DNA from: Candidatus Poribacteria bacterium
GTDB taxonomy: Bacteria > Poribacteria > WGA-4E > WGA-3G
Assembly (NCBI GenBank): GCA_022821725.1
Contig: JAJEDB010000092.1
Span: forward strand, 1-64,000
Length of the DNA stretch: 64,000 nt
Reading direction: 5' to 3'
Position 1 is the first letter of the stretch; each line of letters opens with the position of its first letter. A program made the position numbers and the translations under genes. The notes beneath the pieces were generated by a model that made no database searches, had not been told where the DNA came from, and worked only from the letters and a program-made list of their open reading frames with translations. Shown here piece by piece: positions 44,485 through 53,334 of the stretch.

Positions 44485-45015
44485 TTAGTCCCTAACCTCC
44501 TTCCGGGAAATTAGGGCGGCTCCGATTAATGCGACTAACAACAGCACAGAGACGACTTCAAAGGGCAAGAGAAATGGTCCATTCAGGATCAACTCGCCAA
44601 TGCGTTCTGTTGTCGGTGGAAGCTCAGTGCCATCGTCGGTGAGATTCTTCCATGCGGGTGTATTCGCAATAACGGTTAAGAGCAACATAAGCAGTGCCAG
44701 CGCAATCACGCCTCCGAGCAGCAGTTGTCCGCGTTCTATATGACCTTTAACCTGAATGGGCATGTCAAAACGTTCGCTTGTCATCATGACACCGAATAGA
44801 ATGAGGACGAGTATACCCCCGACATAGACAATCACCTGCGTTGCAGCGAGAAAATCAGCCTGTAAAAAGACGTAAAGCCCGGCAACGCCGAAAAGTGTCA
44901 CCATGAGCGAAAACGCCGCATGGACGATGTTGCGGACTGTGACAACAATGAGCGCTGAGGCGACTGTCATCAGGGCAAAGCCGTAAAAAATAAATGTTTT
45001 AAGCGTAAATTCCAT
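44485..45015 (-). CDS. nuoJ: NADH-quinone oxidoreductase subunit J
   Basis: A 176-residue, five-TM subunit. Conserved features: ALIVVTVRNIVHAAFSLMVT, LYVFLQADFLAATQVIVYVG and GILVLILFGVMMTSERFD. The ATG directly follows the dispersed repeat end (CCGCAAGGTATAATTAAAAA), as for nuoM and nuoD. Confidence 0.94.
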   Translation of the reverse strand: MEFTLKTFIFYGFALMTVASALIVVTVRNIVHAAFSLMVTLFGVAGLYVFLQADFLAATQVIVYVGGILVLILFGVMMTSERFDMPIQVKGHIERGQLLLGGVIALALLMLLLTVIANTPAWKNLTDDGTELPPTTERIGELILNGPFLLPFEVVSVLLLVALIGAALISRKEVRD

Positions 45016-45110
45016 TTTTTAATTATACCTTGCGGTTAAGGCACGGTGGTTTGACTTATGACGGGCCTTTCTTAAATCCGCTTTCCACTTCGTTTCAAGC
45101 TACGGGTCTG
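45016..45110. repeat. Dispersed repeat between nuoI and nuoJ
   Basis: TTTTTAATTATACCTTGCGG abuts the nuoJ start; TCCGCTTTCCACTTCGTTTC then AAGCTACGGG form the far end near 45078-45107. It is nearly identical in layout to the copies at 48507 and 10676. Confidence 0.8.
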
Positions 45111-45136
45111 GTGCTAACACTTTCCCAATTTGTCTT

Positions 45137-45856
45137 TTAGTCAGCGGCATCTGCCTCTTCGGTATTACCTTTGTTGTACATCTCTTGTTTGTCAAACTTA
45201 AAGATGAGATCCGACCGATCGAATTTTGAGTATTCAATACCAGCGAGTGTATCCTTCATCGTCAGGCATTCTGTCGGACACACCTCAGTGCAAAGTCCAC
45301 AATACATACAGAGGGACATATCAATATCGAACTGATCGAGGTAGAAAACCACCGGATTTCGGGTGACAACACGCGACACTTCGTCACCGGAAAACGTCTG
45401 GGTTCGATTCTCAACTTCTGATGGTTCAAGGCGGTCTATGACCTCCTGTGAACCTTGGCGAGACGTGATATTCGTAAGGGTTATTGAATCTGCCGATTTT
45501 ATTTTTTTATCGTCCCCTTCAACAATACCGATGACTTCCCGCCCATCCTTGAGGTGCACGACGTTCATGCTATCCCAGAGTTGTTCACCTTTGGGAAGTT
45601 TGGTCCCTGTGATGGTAATGCAATCGACCGGACAAATCATCTCACATTTCTTGCACCCGATGCAATCCTCAATTCGATTGTAGAGTTGCCCGCGATACCC
45701 CTTCGGAATCTCTCGGACGTTCCGTTTCTTTTCAAAGTCGTGTTCGTACGGATATTGATGCGTGACGTTCGGTTCAAAGAACTGCCTGATTGTCACCCGC
45801 ATCCCGACGAGCACAGTATAAACACCCCTATAGATGTTTCGTATGTATTTGTCCAT
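45137..45856 (-). CDS. nuoI: NADH-quinone oxidoreductase subunit I with an inserted domain
   Basis: A 239-residue 8Fe-ferredoxin subunit. The clusters are CIGCKKCEMICPVDC and CMYCGLCTEVCPTEC. In E. coli NuoI about 27 residues separate them; here it is about 106. The insert contains VVHLKDGREVIGIVEGDD, ITLTNITS and RLEPSEVE, a beta-rich LKDGRxxxGxV pattern like that of small Sm/SH3-like domains in planctomycete-type proteins. The ATG at 45856 follows GGAGGAAGG. It carries electrons between the peripheral arm and quinone. Confidence 0.93.
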   Translation of the reverse strand: MDKYIRNIYRGVYTVLVGMRVTIRQFFEPNVTHQYPYEHDFEKKRNVREIPKGYRGQLYNRIEDCIGCKKCEMICPVDCITITGTKLPKGEQLWDSMNVVHLKDGREVIGIVEGDDKKIKSADSITLTNITSRQGSQEVIDRLEPSEVENRTQTFSGDEVSRVVTRNPVVFYLDQFDIDMSLCMYCGLCTEVCPTECLTMKDTLAGIEYSKFDRSDLIFKFDKQEMYNKGNTEEADAAD

Positions 45857-45970
45857 TTTAGATCCTTCCTCCAACGATTGATGGAAAAGATAGACCAAAA
45901 AACCAAGCCCGAAATGAAATGGAGGGCGACTCGTACACGAAAATTTTCAGAAATCAAACCGCGAAATTTA

Positions 45971-45990
45971 TCCGCAAGGTAAAATTAAAA
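45971..45990. repeat. Dispersed repeat end providing the nuoH stop codon
   Basis: On the minus strand the nuoH reading frame runs into TTTTTAATTTTACCTTGCGG, whose TAA ends the protein (QPNF*). The repeat is oriented opposite to the copies at start codons relative to the gene. Confidence 0.6.
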
Positions 45991-47256
45991 ATTTGGTTGT
46001 GGTGCGGGTCTCTGTGCGAGCCCCCGTCCAGCAACCTTATACGCGGCGATAAGTCCAATATAGATAATTGCACAACTAATGCTGGTGCTAATCACAGTGT
46101 CTTCTGGGAAAATGAGTCCCCAGATACCAGTGCCTAAGATGTTAAAGAAGGCGATCGGGATGAAGTATTTCCAGCAGAGATTCATCAGCTGATCTACCCG
46201 CAAGCGCGGCAACGTCCATCTCAACCACATCATCAAAAAGACGAGTCCCATGGATTTGATAACAAAACCGGGGAAGCCGCCGAGGATATCGTAACCCGGC
46301 AAAACACCTTCCCAACCGCCAAGGAAAAGTGTTACAGCGATTGCGCTCACTGCGAACATGTTCGCGTATTCAGCGATAAAGAAGAGTGCGAAACGCATCC
46401 CGCTATACTCGGTATGGAAACCCGCAACGATTTCGGATTCGGCTTCGGGCAAATCAAACGGCGTTCGGTTTACCTCAGCGATAGAAGAGATAAAGAAGAT
46501 AAAGAATGCGATAAAGGCAAAGGGGGTTCGGAAAATGAGCCAACTGAAAACGCCATTGGATTGACTTGCGACAATCTCCTGCATGCTCAGACTTTCGACG
46601 AGCATCACAACGGTGAGGATAGAGAGACCGAGCGGAATTTCATAACTGACAATCTGGGCAGCAGAACGGAGCGATCCCAACAGTGACCATTTGCTATTCG
46701 AGGACCAGCCCGCCATAATCACCCCCATGACAATCACAGAGGAGATCGCCATGATATAGAAAATGCCGATATTAAAGTCGCTCACCAATATACCTTCGCT
46801 GAAGGGAATCGCGGCAAAGACAGCGAATGAGCAGGCAAAAATGATATAGGGGGCAAGGAGGAAAAGGAGTTTATCGCCTTGTGGGGGGATAAAATCTTCT
46901 TTGAAAATGAGTTTTACACCATCGGCTAACGTTTGCAGTATACCCCACGGTCCGACGCGCATCGGACCCGTTCGATTCTGAAAACGCGCGGAGACCTTTC
47001 GTTCTGCGAGCACCAATACCAAGGGGAGTAATGGGACGACTCCAACAAAAACGCCAGCACATGCAAACATAACGAGAACTGTGCCGATCTCCACAGGAAA
47101 ATGCGAAGCAACCGCTTCCGGTAACCGCGGAATCACAACGTTCTGTATAAATTCCTCTGCCCAATTGCGTCCATCTTGTAACCTTAGATTGGGAAAGAAA
47201 TTTTCAGATATATTGAAATATGGGAAACCTGCAAGCATCGCCCTAAAATCCGACAT
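45985..47256 (-). CDS. nuoH: NADH-quinone oxidoreductase subunit H
   Basis: A 423-residue subunit that forms the quinone chamber. Typical blocks are AERKVSARFQNRTGPMRVGP, GILQTLADGVKLIFKEDFIP, SIAEVNRTPFDLPEAESEIV and GFHTEYSGMRFALFFIAEYAN. It has an N-terminal extension of about 50 residues with no evident motif. It lies 44 bp after nuoD. Confidence 0.95.
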   Translation of the reverse strand: MSDFRAMLAGFPYFNISENFFPNLRLQDGRNWAEEFIQNVVIPRLPEAVASHFPVEIGTVLVMFACAGVFVGVVPLLPLVLVLAERKVSARFQNRTGPMRVGPWGILQTLADGVKLIFKEDFIPPQGDKLLFLLAPYIIFACSFAVFAAIPFSEGILVSDFNIGIFYIMAISSVIVMGVIMAGWSSNSKWSLLGSLRSAAQIVSYEIPLGLSILTVVMLVESLSMQEIVASQSNGVFSWLIFRTPFAFIAFFIFFISSIAEVNRTPFDLPEAESEIVAGFHTEYSGMRFALFFIAEYANMFAVSAIAVTLFLGGWEGVLPGYDILGGFPGFVIKSMGLVFLMMWLRWTLPRLRVDQLMNLCWKYFIPIAFFNILGTGIWGLIFPEDTVISTSISCAIIYIGLIAAYKVAGRGLAQRPAPQPNF

Positions 47257-47300
47257 CTAACCTCCTTGTTTGATTCGGTCAACTTCGCTATGAAGCGCGT

Positions 47301-48506
47301 TTACCGGTCCACTTCTCCCATCACAATATCAATACTACCGATAATAGCGATAATATCTGCGACCATCAAACCTCGACTGAGTTCTTGGAGTGCGCTCAAA
47401 GCACTAAAGCAGGGGGAACGTCCCTTGAGACGGACAGGCTTCGGTGTGCCATCACTGACAATGTAGAATCCAAGTTCGCCGCGTGGGGCTTCACTGCGGA
47501 AATAGATTTCACCTTTCGGTGGACGGACGGCTTTTAAATCCGCCATGACGGGACCGTCGGGGAGTCCTTCCGCTAAAATCTGTCGCACAATCCGGACAGA
47601 CTCTTTCATTTCGTCCATGCGTATTTTGTAACGACACCAGCAGTCACCGACGACCGCTCCTAATTCCGGAACGTCCACAGCAACAGGCACATCAAAGTCA
47701 AACCTGTCGTAAATAGAGTAGGGTTCGTCTCGCCGCAGATCCCAATCAATACCGGAACCGCGAAGGTTCGGACCCGTTGCGCCGTAGCTGAGTGCCATCT
47801 CTGCTGACATGACAGCGACCCCCATCGTGCGTTGCACGAAGATGCTGTTTTTTGTCAGGAGTTCGTTATATTCGTCAATCAACGGTTCAAAGTAGTCTAA
47901 AAACGCTTCGACTTCGTCCAAAAAATTCTGTTCGGCAATGGAACCCGACTCCATCGGGATGATTTCGGAGACGCCCCCGATGCGGATATAGTTATAGGTG
48001 AGGCGTGCGCCGCATATTTTCTCAAAAAGCAGGAGCAACCGTTCTCGATCCCGGAAGGCGTAAAGAAATGGTGTAAATGCACCGAGGTCCATTCCGTAGG
48101 TCCCGAAGGAGAGGAGATGGCTCGCAATACGATTTAATTCACAGATAAGCACCCGCAGGTATTCCGCCCGTTCCGGCACCTCAAAGTTCTTGCTTTCATC
48201 CATCTCCAACAATTTCTCGACAGCGAGACAGAACCCCCAATTCTGGTTCATCGCCGCTATGTAATCCATTCGGTCGGTAAAGGGAATAATTTGGGGGTAG
48301 GAGAGGTTCTCGGAGTGTTTCTCAAAACAGCGATGCAGGTAGCCGATGTGGGGGATTGCTTCCCGAACGACTTCGCCATCCAATTTCAACTCCAGCCGTA
48401 ACACGCCGTGTGTACTTGGATGCTGCGGTCCCATGTTCACCACCATTTCATCGGCGAACGGTTTCAACTCTATGATTTTGCTTTCAGTCTGTTGTGTCGT
48501 TTCCAT
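47301..48506 (-). CDS. nuoD: NADH-quinone oxidoreductase subunit D
   Basis: A 401-residue 49-kDa subunit: NMGPQHPSTHGVLRLELKLD, the quinone-site HRCFEK (about residue 60), TGPNLRGSGIDWDLRRDEPY and the C-terminal PSF/R-type end (IIGSIDIVMGEVDR). It is separate from nuoC, not fused. The ATG follows the dispersed repeat end (CTGCAAGGTAAAATTAAAAA). Confidence 0.95.
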   Translation of the reverse strand: METTQQTESKIIELKPFADEMVVNMGPQHPSTHGVLRLELKLDGEVVREAIPHIGYLHRCFEKHSENLSYPQIIPFTDRMDYIAAMNQNWGFCLAVEKLLEMDESKNFEVPERAEYLRVLICELNRIASHLLSFGTYGMDLGAFTPFLYAFRDRERLLLLFEKICGARLTYNYIRIGGVSEIIPMESGSIAEQNFLDEVEAFLDYFEPLIDEYNELLTKNSIFVQRTMGVAVMSAEMALSYGATGPNLRGSGIDWDLRRDEPYSIYDRFDFDVPVAVDVPELGAVVGDCWCRYKIRMDEMKESVRIVRQILAEGLPDGPVMADLKAVRPPKGEIYFRSEAPRGELGFYIVSDGTPKPVRLKGRSPCFSALSALQELSRGLMVADIIAIIGSIDIVMGEVDR

Positions 48507-48615
48507 TTTTTAATTTTACCTTGCAGTTAGAGCAGGGCGGTTTGGTTTACGACGGTCCTCTCTTAAATCCGCTTTCCACTTCGTTCCAAGCTGCGTTTCT
48601 TTCCATGTAGGACTT
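48507..48615. repeat. Dispersed repeat plus half MITE end between nuoC and nuoD
   Basis: The repeat runs from the nuoD start to about 48599 (TCCGCTTTCCACTTCGTTCC then AAGCTGCG) and is followed by TAGGACTTACGCA at 48603, the terminal repeat of the MITEs near position 913. No reading frame in the 188-bp gap is convincing. Confidence 0.7.
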
Positions 48616-48694
48616 ACGCATTCCCTCGTATTTCTGGACTTTACCAGTATATATGATACCATTTTTGCTGTCCGATGTCAAATCTGAACTGCCC

Positions 48695-49180
48695 CTAATA
48701 CGGCACGCGCATACCGCGATAGAACTCCGGCTCCTTGTAATCCTTGCGTAGGGGGTATCCGTCCCAATCATCGGGAAGTAAGATGCGGCGGAGATCGGTG
48801 TGTCCCTCAAAGAAAATTCCGTAGAGGTCATAAGCCTCACGTTCGTGCCAATCCGCGGTTTTCCAGATATGCGAGACGCTTGGAAGGTGTGAATCGGTTT
48901 TCGGAACTGCCGTTTTCAGCACGACGCTATGCCGGTGCTGCATGGCATAGAGATGGTAGACAACAGCCAGTTCTTCGTCCCTGGCACTCAAATCAAGACC
49001 ACTAAGGCACATCAGGGAATCAAATGCCAATGTGTCGGTTTCGGCGAGATATTGGCACACATCGGCGATTGCCGAGGGGGCAATGCGAATATTCGGGTCA
49101 CCAGCGAGTTCGGTGTCAAAACCGAGGACGGCTTCACCGAACTGTTTGGTTAGGACTTCATAGATTTCTTCCGGTTTCAC
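48695..49180 (-). CDS. nuoC: NADH-quinone oxidoreductase subunit C
   Basis: A 161-residue 30-kDa subunit. The conserved block is ADWHEREAYDLYGIFFEGHT then LRRILLPDDWDGYPLRKDY. The N-terminal part (FDSLMCLSGLDLS) fits the family. It is shorter than some NuoC proteins but has the full core. It lies 59 bp after nuoB. Confidence 0.93.
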   Translation of the reverse strand: MKPEEIYEVLTKQFGEAVLGFDTELAGDPNIRIAPSAIADVCQYLAETDTLAFDSLMCLSGLDLSARDEELAVVYHLYAMQHRHSVVLKTAVPKTDSHLPSVSHIWKTADWHEREAYDLYGIFFEGHTDLRRILLPDDWDGYPLRKDYKEPEFYRGMRVPY

Positions 49181-49239
49181 GTATATCCTACTCCATGCTT
49201 GCGATTACAAATCGCGGCTACCGTTGGACAACTGGTCGT

Positions 49240-49821
49240 TTAGGCGGTAGTTTCAGTGTTTTCGGCTTCCGCGGCTTCAGTTCCTTCAAGCTCGTACCAC
49301 TCCGTTTTCGTAAAGAGTCTCTTCAGGAAGGGTACGTGATCGCGTTTTGCGACGGTCTGGGTTCTAATCTTCTCTTGTAACTTGAGGAGTCCTTCAATAA
49401 GTGCTTCCGGGCGCGGTGGGCATCCTGGCACATACACATCAACAGGAATAATCCGATCAACGCCTTTGAGGACGTGGTATCCGTGTTGCCAATAGGGGCC
49501 GCCGCTGGTCGCACAACTGCCCATCGAAATAACATATTTCGGTTCCGGCATCTGTTCATAAAGCCGTCGGATCCGAGTTGCCATCTTGAGTGTCACCGTG
49601 CCAGAGATGACCATGAGATCGGACTGACGGGGTGTCGCGCGCGGCACACCTGCGCCGAACCGGTCGAGGTCGTAGTTAGAAGCGGCAGTCGCCATAAATT
49701 CAATGGCACAGCAGGCAAGCCCGAACGTCATGGGCCAGAGGGCGGAGGAGCGTGCCCAGTTAGCGACGGCATCAACCGAGGTGACAATAACATTTTTGTC
49801 CAGTTTCTCATCAATTATCAT
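49240..49821 (-). CDS. nuoB: NADH-quinone oxidoreductase subunit B
   Basis: A 193-residue subunit that binds cluster N2. The cysteine ligands are in [34 protein letters not shown] and [13 protein letters not shown]. The ATG at 49821 overlaps the 3' end of nuoA by 11 bp and has GGAGGGAAG as RBS; a longer frame would overlap nuoA further. The C-terminal 30 residues ([15 protein letters not shown]) are an acidic, non-conserved tail. Confidence 0.95.
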   Translation of the reverse strand: MIIDEKLDKNVIVTSVDAVANWARSSALWPMTFGLACCAIEFMATAASNYDLDRFGAGVPRATPRQSDLMVISGTVTLKMATRIRRLYEQMPEPKYVISMGSCATSGGPYWQHGYHVLKGVDRIIPVDVYVPGCPPRPEALIEGLLKLQEKIRTQTVAKRDHVPFLKRLFTKTEWYELEGTEAAEAENTETTA

Positions 49822-50221
49822 AACTTTCTTCCCTCCGGACGGATTGGACTTCCAACTGCGTGGATCGGATCCATTCCAGATCTCCCTTTGCCCAGACGTA
49901 TGCAAGCCCGACTAACAGAATGGCGATGAAAACGAGCATCTCCAAAAATGCGAAGAGCCCGAAGTCGCGAAAAACGACCGCCCATGGGAAAAGGAACACC
50001 GTCTCCACGTCAAAGATGAGAAAAATGAGCGCGATGACGTAAAAGCGGGTGTTAAACTTAATCCGTGTATCACCGATCGGATCTTCGCCGCATTCGTATG
50101 GGATATACTTTTCGCCTGAGAATAGTTTCGTATGGAGGAGGCGAGAGACAGTAAGGTTTAGAACGACAAATAAACAGCCAACAATCAAGAAAATTAGCAC
50201 ATTTGCGAAGTTAAAAAGCAT
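49811..50221 (-). CDS. nuoA: NADH-quinone oxidoreductase subunit A
   Basis: A 136-residue, three-TM subunit: the conserved [20 protein letters not shown] loop, then [16 protein letters not shown] with its conserved acidic residues, then [20 protein letters not shown]. It is the first gene of the operon; a consensus promoter lies 68 bp upstream. nuoB follows with an overlap. Confidence 0.94.
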   Translation of the reverse strand: MLFNFANVLIFLIVGCLFVVLNLTVSRLLHTKLFSGEKYIPYECGEDPIGDTRIKFNTRFYVIALIFLIFDVETVFLFPWAVVFRDFGLFAFLEMLVFIAILLVGLAYVWAKGDLEWIRSTQLEVQSVRREESYDN

Positions 50222-50453
50222 TCTGGATGATCCTTGAGAATCGCGATGTCACGTAAACTTTAGGGTGTATGCGTTTCATTTGGTTAAAATTATATATTAT
50301 TTTGCGCGAATTTGCAAGTAAAATTTTTAAAGGACGCGAGGGCATTCTGTTTGGGCATTTGGCACAGAATTGGGTTTGTAAACTCGTGATGCACCCCATC
50401 ACGCTTAAAATCAGACCTATACAAAGAAGTGTAAGAGTGTTAGAGGGTTTCAT
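50211..50453 (-). pseudogene. Truncated lipoprotein remnant
   Basis: An 80-codon frame starts with a lipoprotein signal peptide (LCIGLILSVMGC) and ITSLQTQF, resembling the start of the lipoprotein just upstream (LTFAGC then LGNLQTMQT). After about 30 residues the frame runs through the nuo promoter and ends inside the nuoA start, with no protein-like character. It appears to be a decayed 5' piece of a duplicate gene. It could still encode a short lipopeptide. Confidence 0.4.
50289..50317 (-). promoter_or_regulatory. nuo operon promoter
   Basis: On the minus strand: TTGCAA (50312-50317), a 17-bp spacer and a perfect TATAAT (50289-50294), 68 bp before the nuoA ATG, in an AT-rich stretch. Confidence 0.65.
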
Positions 50454-50460
50454 AGAAAAT

Positions 50461-51237
50461 TTACTCCCCTATTGTCAGCGTGATTTCGTTAGATACAAGC
50501 GATGCCTGTCCACGCCGTGATTTGACGGGTAAGTAAATGTCCTCCACTACATCCTTGTGTCTTTCTCCAATCAGTTTAATTTGTTCTTGGTAGTAATTGA
50601 CAGCGTCCGCCTTTGCGGCTGCTTGAAGATTTGGATCACTCTGAAGCCGTGCGAGATCGCGCTTTAATTCGAGTATATCGGGGTGATCCTCAATGATAAA
50701 TTCTCGGTAAACTTCCAGATCAATCGCGAGTGTTATGGTGTAAATGCCGGATTGTAACCGATAGTATCGCTGGATATCTTTCAGGGTCAGTTCCTGTTTC
50801 ATGTCCGCTTTGAAATCAAATCCGTGGATACATCGGACAGACTTTCCGTCGTGTGTTACATATGTCTGTGGGTGCTCCTGCGTAATTGCGCGCTTCGGTT
50901 CGACGATTTGTCCATTCGCGCCCTTTACAGTTATCCGTGTGAAGGCACCCTTTGTGGCGACACTGAAGAAAGGCACGAGGAGGTCAAATTTGCCGTTCTG
51001 AATATTGAGTTGAAGGGGAATTTCTTCCTGTGCAGCATAATTTGTCTTAGGTGTCGAGAGTTGAAGTTCCGCGAGCGGACGCGATGCTTCCTCTGTCTCT
51101 GAAGCGGGAGCAGGCGTATCGGTTGCGGTTTGCATCGTCTGTAGGTTTCCGAGGCATCCAGCAAAAGTAAGGACAAGCAGAAAGAGGCAAAGCGGCATAA
51201 ATTTTAGGATAATTGGGTTGTCAGGTTTGCAAAACAT
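50461..51237 (-). CDS. Lipoprotein of unknown function
   Basis: A 258-residue protein with a lipobox (LTFAGC) after a hydrophobic signal (FMPLCLFLLVLTFAG). A Ser/Thr/Ala-rich linker leads to a beta-sandwich-like domain (LNIQNGKFDLLVPFFSVATK, ITVKGANGQIVEPKRAITQE), then a helical C-terminal part (LELKRDLARLQSDPNLQAAA). The upstream AGGAG gives a good start. It is envelope-anchored; no family is recognised. It lies 21 bp downstream of the enolase-family gene. Confidence 0.65.
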   Translation of the reverse strand: MFCKPDNPIILKFMPLCLFLLVLTFAGCLGNLQTMQTATDTPAPASETEEASRPLAELQLSTPKTNYAAQEEIPLQLNIQNGKFDLLVPFFSVATKGAFTRITVKGANGQIVEPKRAITQEHPQTYVTHDGKSVRCIHGFDFKADMKQELTLKDIQRYYRLQSGIYTITLAIDLEVYREFIIEDHPDILELKRDLARLQSDPNLQAAAKADAVNYYQEQIKLIGERHKDVVEDIYLPVKSRRGQASLVSNEITLTIGE

Positions 51238-51258
51238 TATTAAGACTCCTGAGATATT

Positions 51259-52338
51259 TTAAAGTGTAACGCCGAGTCCGGTTCGGGAAGGCACGTCAAT
51301 AAATCCATCAACGATTGCTTCGGGTGGATCAATGAGAGATGCGCGCCAGTCTACTTCTCCCCAGGCGTATTCAAGGATTGCGAAGTTCGGGACACTCGCC
51401 ATGCATTGCACACTCGCGGCAGTCGCGACAGGACCGCTCGGATTGTGGGGTGTTACCATGACGTTTCGCGCAGCAGCAAGCGTCGCAATTTTTTTCAAAC
51501 CCGAAATTCCGCCAACATGTTTGACGTCCGGTAAAATATAATCAACATGTGTTTGGGTTAGCAACCGATCAAAATCCGTGACGGTGCGTAAGCGTTCACC
51601 GGTTGCGATTGGGATACCAATGGATTGACTCATATAGGCGAAAGCATCAAGATTGTCCAGTGACACGGCATCCTCAATCCAGAAGAGGTGCAAGTCCTCC
51701 AGTTCCTTTGCGACTTGGATGAGAATACCCGGGTTAAAACGACTGTGGCAATCCACCATCAGATCGATATCCGCCCCGATCGCTGCGCGAATTGTGCGAA
51801 TGCGCTCAATCCCCGTGCAGATAGCAGGGGTCAGCGTTCCGCGTGAAAGGTTCGCGACGGAAACATCGTCGAAGGGGGCACATTTTATGGCGGTAAACCC
51901 CTCAGCAACGGCGCGCTCGGCATTCGTGGCAAAACCGGAAGGACTGCGATCGAGGGTCGCACGATTGATATTGGCGTAAAGACGGATCTTTTCTCGGCAC
52001 TTGCCGCCTAACAATTGATAACTCGGCACCTCCAACGCCTTCCCTATCAGATCGTACATTGCCTGCTCAATCCCGCTGAGAGCGGTATGGTAGGTGTGGC
52101 TTTCAGCGTCGTGGTAGAAACGTCGGCGAAATGCCTCAAGTTGAAACGGATCCCAACCGATGAGCGCAGATTTGAGTGTTTGAATGATATGTTGGATGCT
52201 CGCGTCGTCCCTACCGTGGGAAGCCTCACCAACACCGACTGTGCCATCATCGGCATGGACTTTGACGAAGACCCAATTGCCGCGGTGGTTTACCTGAACG
52301 ATCTCGGTCTCTATGTTTGTGATTTTTAGTGTGGGCAT
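51259..52338 (-). CDS. Enolase-superfamily dehydratase (DgoD/galactonate dehydratase-like)
   Basis: A 359-residue enzyme with a complete enolase-family site. Landmarks: GVGEASHGRDD, the lysine in FTAIKCAPFD, metal ligands Asp in DLMVDCHSRFN, Glu in LFWIEDAVS and Glu in IATGERLRTV, then DYILPDVKHVGGI and the histidine in MVTPHNPSGPV. These fit acid-sugar dehydratases such as D-galactonate dehydratase. The substrate cannot be fixed without a specificity-loop comparison. No kinase or aldolase for the product is nearby. Confidence 0.85.
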   Translation of the reverse strand: MPTLKITNIETEIVQVNHRGNWVFVKVHADDGTVGVGEASHGRDDASIQHIIQTLKSALIGWDPFQLEAFRRRFYHDAESHTYHTALSGIEQAMYDLIGKALEVPSYQLLGGKCREKIRLYANINRATLDRSPSGFATNAERAVAEGFTAIKCAPFDDVSVANLSRGTLTPAICTGIERIRTIRAAIGADIDLMVDCHSRFNPGILIQVAKELEDLHLFWIEDAVSLDNLDAFAYMSQSIGIPIATGERLRTVTDFDRLLTQTHVDYILPDVKHVGGISGLKKIATLAAARNVMVTPHNPSGPVATAASVQCMASVPNFAILEYAWGEVDWRASLIDPPEAIVDGFIDVPSRTGLGVTL

Positions 52339-52359
52339 TTAGGTTTAATGTAATGGAGT

Positions 52360-52381
52360 GGCGAGGCATAGGTGCCTCGCC
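52360..52381. repeat. REP-like hairpin downstream of ThuA
   Basis: GGCGAGGCA-tagg-TGCCTCGCC, a palindrome with a GGAGT foot, between ThuA and the enolase-family gene on the minus strand. It belongs to the GCGAGG-stem group seen at 18437, 35978, 36053 and 61544, and may also reduce read-through. Confidence 0.6.
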
Positions 52382-52432
52382 TTAGAGAGTTTTAGGTGTC
52401 GCTTGCTGGTCTGCAAAATTTGCCACACACAT

Positions 52433-53080
52433 CTACGACGCTGCTGCCCATTTCACGCCTTGGGTGAGAAACTTCTGCATTCCGGCGCGCTCGAAGGTTC
52501 CGGGTCCGTGTCCTAACGTGGTGTAAAAGACGCGTCCAGAACCGTAAGACCGCACCCATGCCATCGGGTGTGCCTTACCGAACCACTCAGCAGATGCCAG
52601 CACGTGAATGTGCGGATCGTGAGCAGAGATATAGATTTCATCTTCCACGTCAAAATCTTCGACGCCTTGGGTTGTGGGATGTTCGCTATCCTCAATATGG
52701 ACAGTAAACGTTGAGCCGGGCGGATGCCAATTGGAAGCACCCCCGATGAGATCCATCGCTTGACCACTGATCCACCACGCGGTCCCGTGAATGCCGACTA
52801 ACCCTCTACCGCTATTGACAAATTGGAACAAACCCTCTTCTTCAGCGGGTGCTAAATCGGAGACACGGGCGACGGAGCCGTCCGCTTGGCGTTCTGTCCG
52901 CGTGAAGCCGGTGCCAAAGACACACGCATCGTAGGTATTTAACGCCTCGGATGCTAAAACCTCTTTATCGTCAGTTAACGTCGCTGAAATATTAGCATCA
53001 TCGGAGAGAAAATCGTGAATGATGCTGGCACTTGCACTGAAACCGTGGTTTTCACCTGATAACACGAGAATTTTCGACAT
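52433..53080 (-). CDS. ThuA-like protein (trehalose-utilisation family)
   Basis: A 215-residue protein of the ThuA/class I glutamine-amidotransferase-like fold: KILVLSGENHGFSAS, then a strand-turn region, VNSGRGLVGIHGTAWWISG, HPTTQGVEDFDVEDEIY and GSGRVFYTTLGHGPGTFER. The conserved histidine in VGIHG is present, but no nucleophilic cysteine. The ATG at 53080 follows GGAGG. The function of ThuA is not established biochemically in most organisms. It lies upstream of the enolase-family dehydratase in a likely sugar-acid unit. Confidence 0.85.
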   Translation of the reverse strand: MSKILVLSGENHGFSASASIIHDFLSDDANISATLTDDKEVLASEALNTYDACVFGTGFTRTERQADGSVARVSDLAPAEEEGLFQFVNSGRGLVGIHGTAWWISGQAMDLIGGASNWHPPGSTFTVHIEDSEHPTTQGVEDFDVEDEIYISAHDPHIHVLASAEWFGKAHPMAWVRSYGSGRVFYTTLGHGPGTFERAGMQKFLTQGVKWAAAS

Positions 53081-53334
53081 GAGAGCCTCCAATGTAAAGC
53101 AAAGACACATTGCGTCTTAAGAGCACACAATTTGGAAACGGCACTAAATCCGCCGCTTACGATGAAAAATCGAACGCAAGAACTGCAATTTGTGGAGATA
53201 GTTTAATCGAAAGTCAAAATTGTGTCAAATCAATTCTTCTGAAAAACCTTGTTGAAATCTCCAAAATTTGTTAAGATGATCTCCGAAAATATCAATAAAG
53301 ACTTTTTTGGGAATGAAGTAAGGAATAATTCCAA

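Noticed and set aside
49474..49929. 151-codon plus-strand frame opposite nuoB/nuoA
   Set aside because: Antisense shadow of two clearly identified nuo genes.
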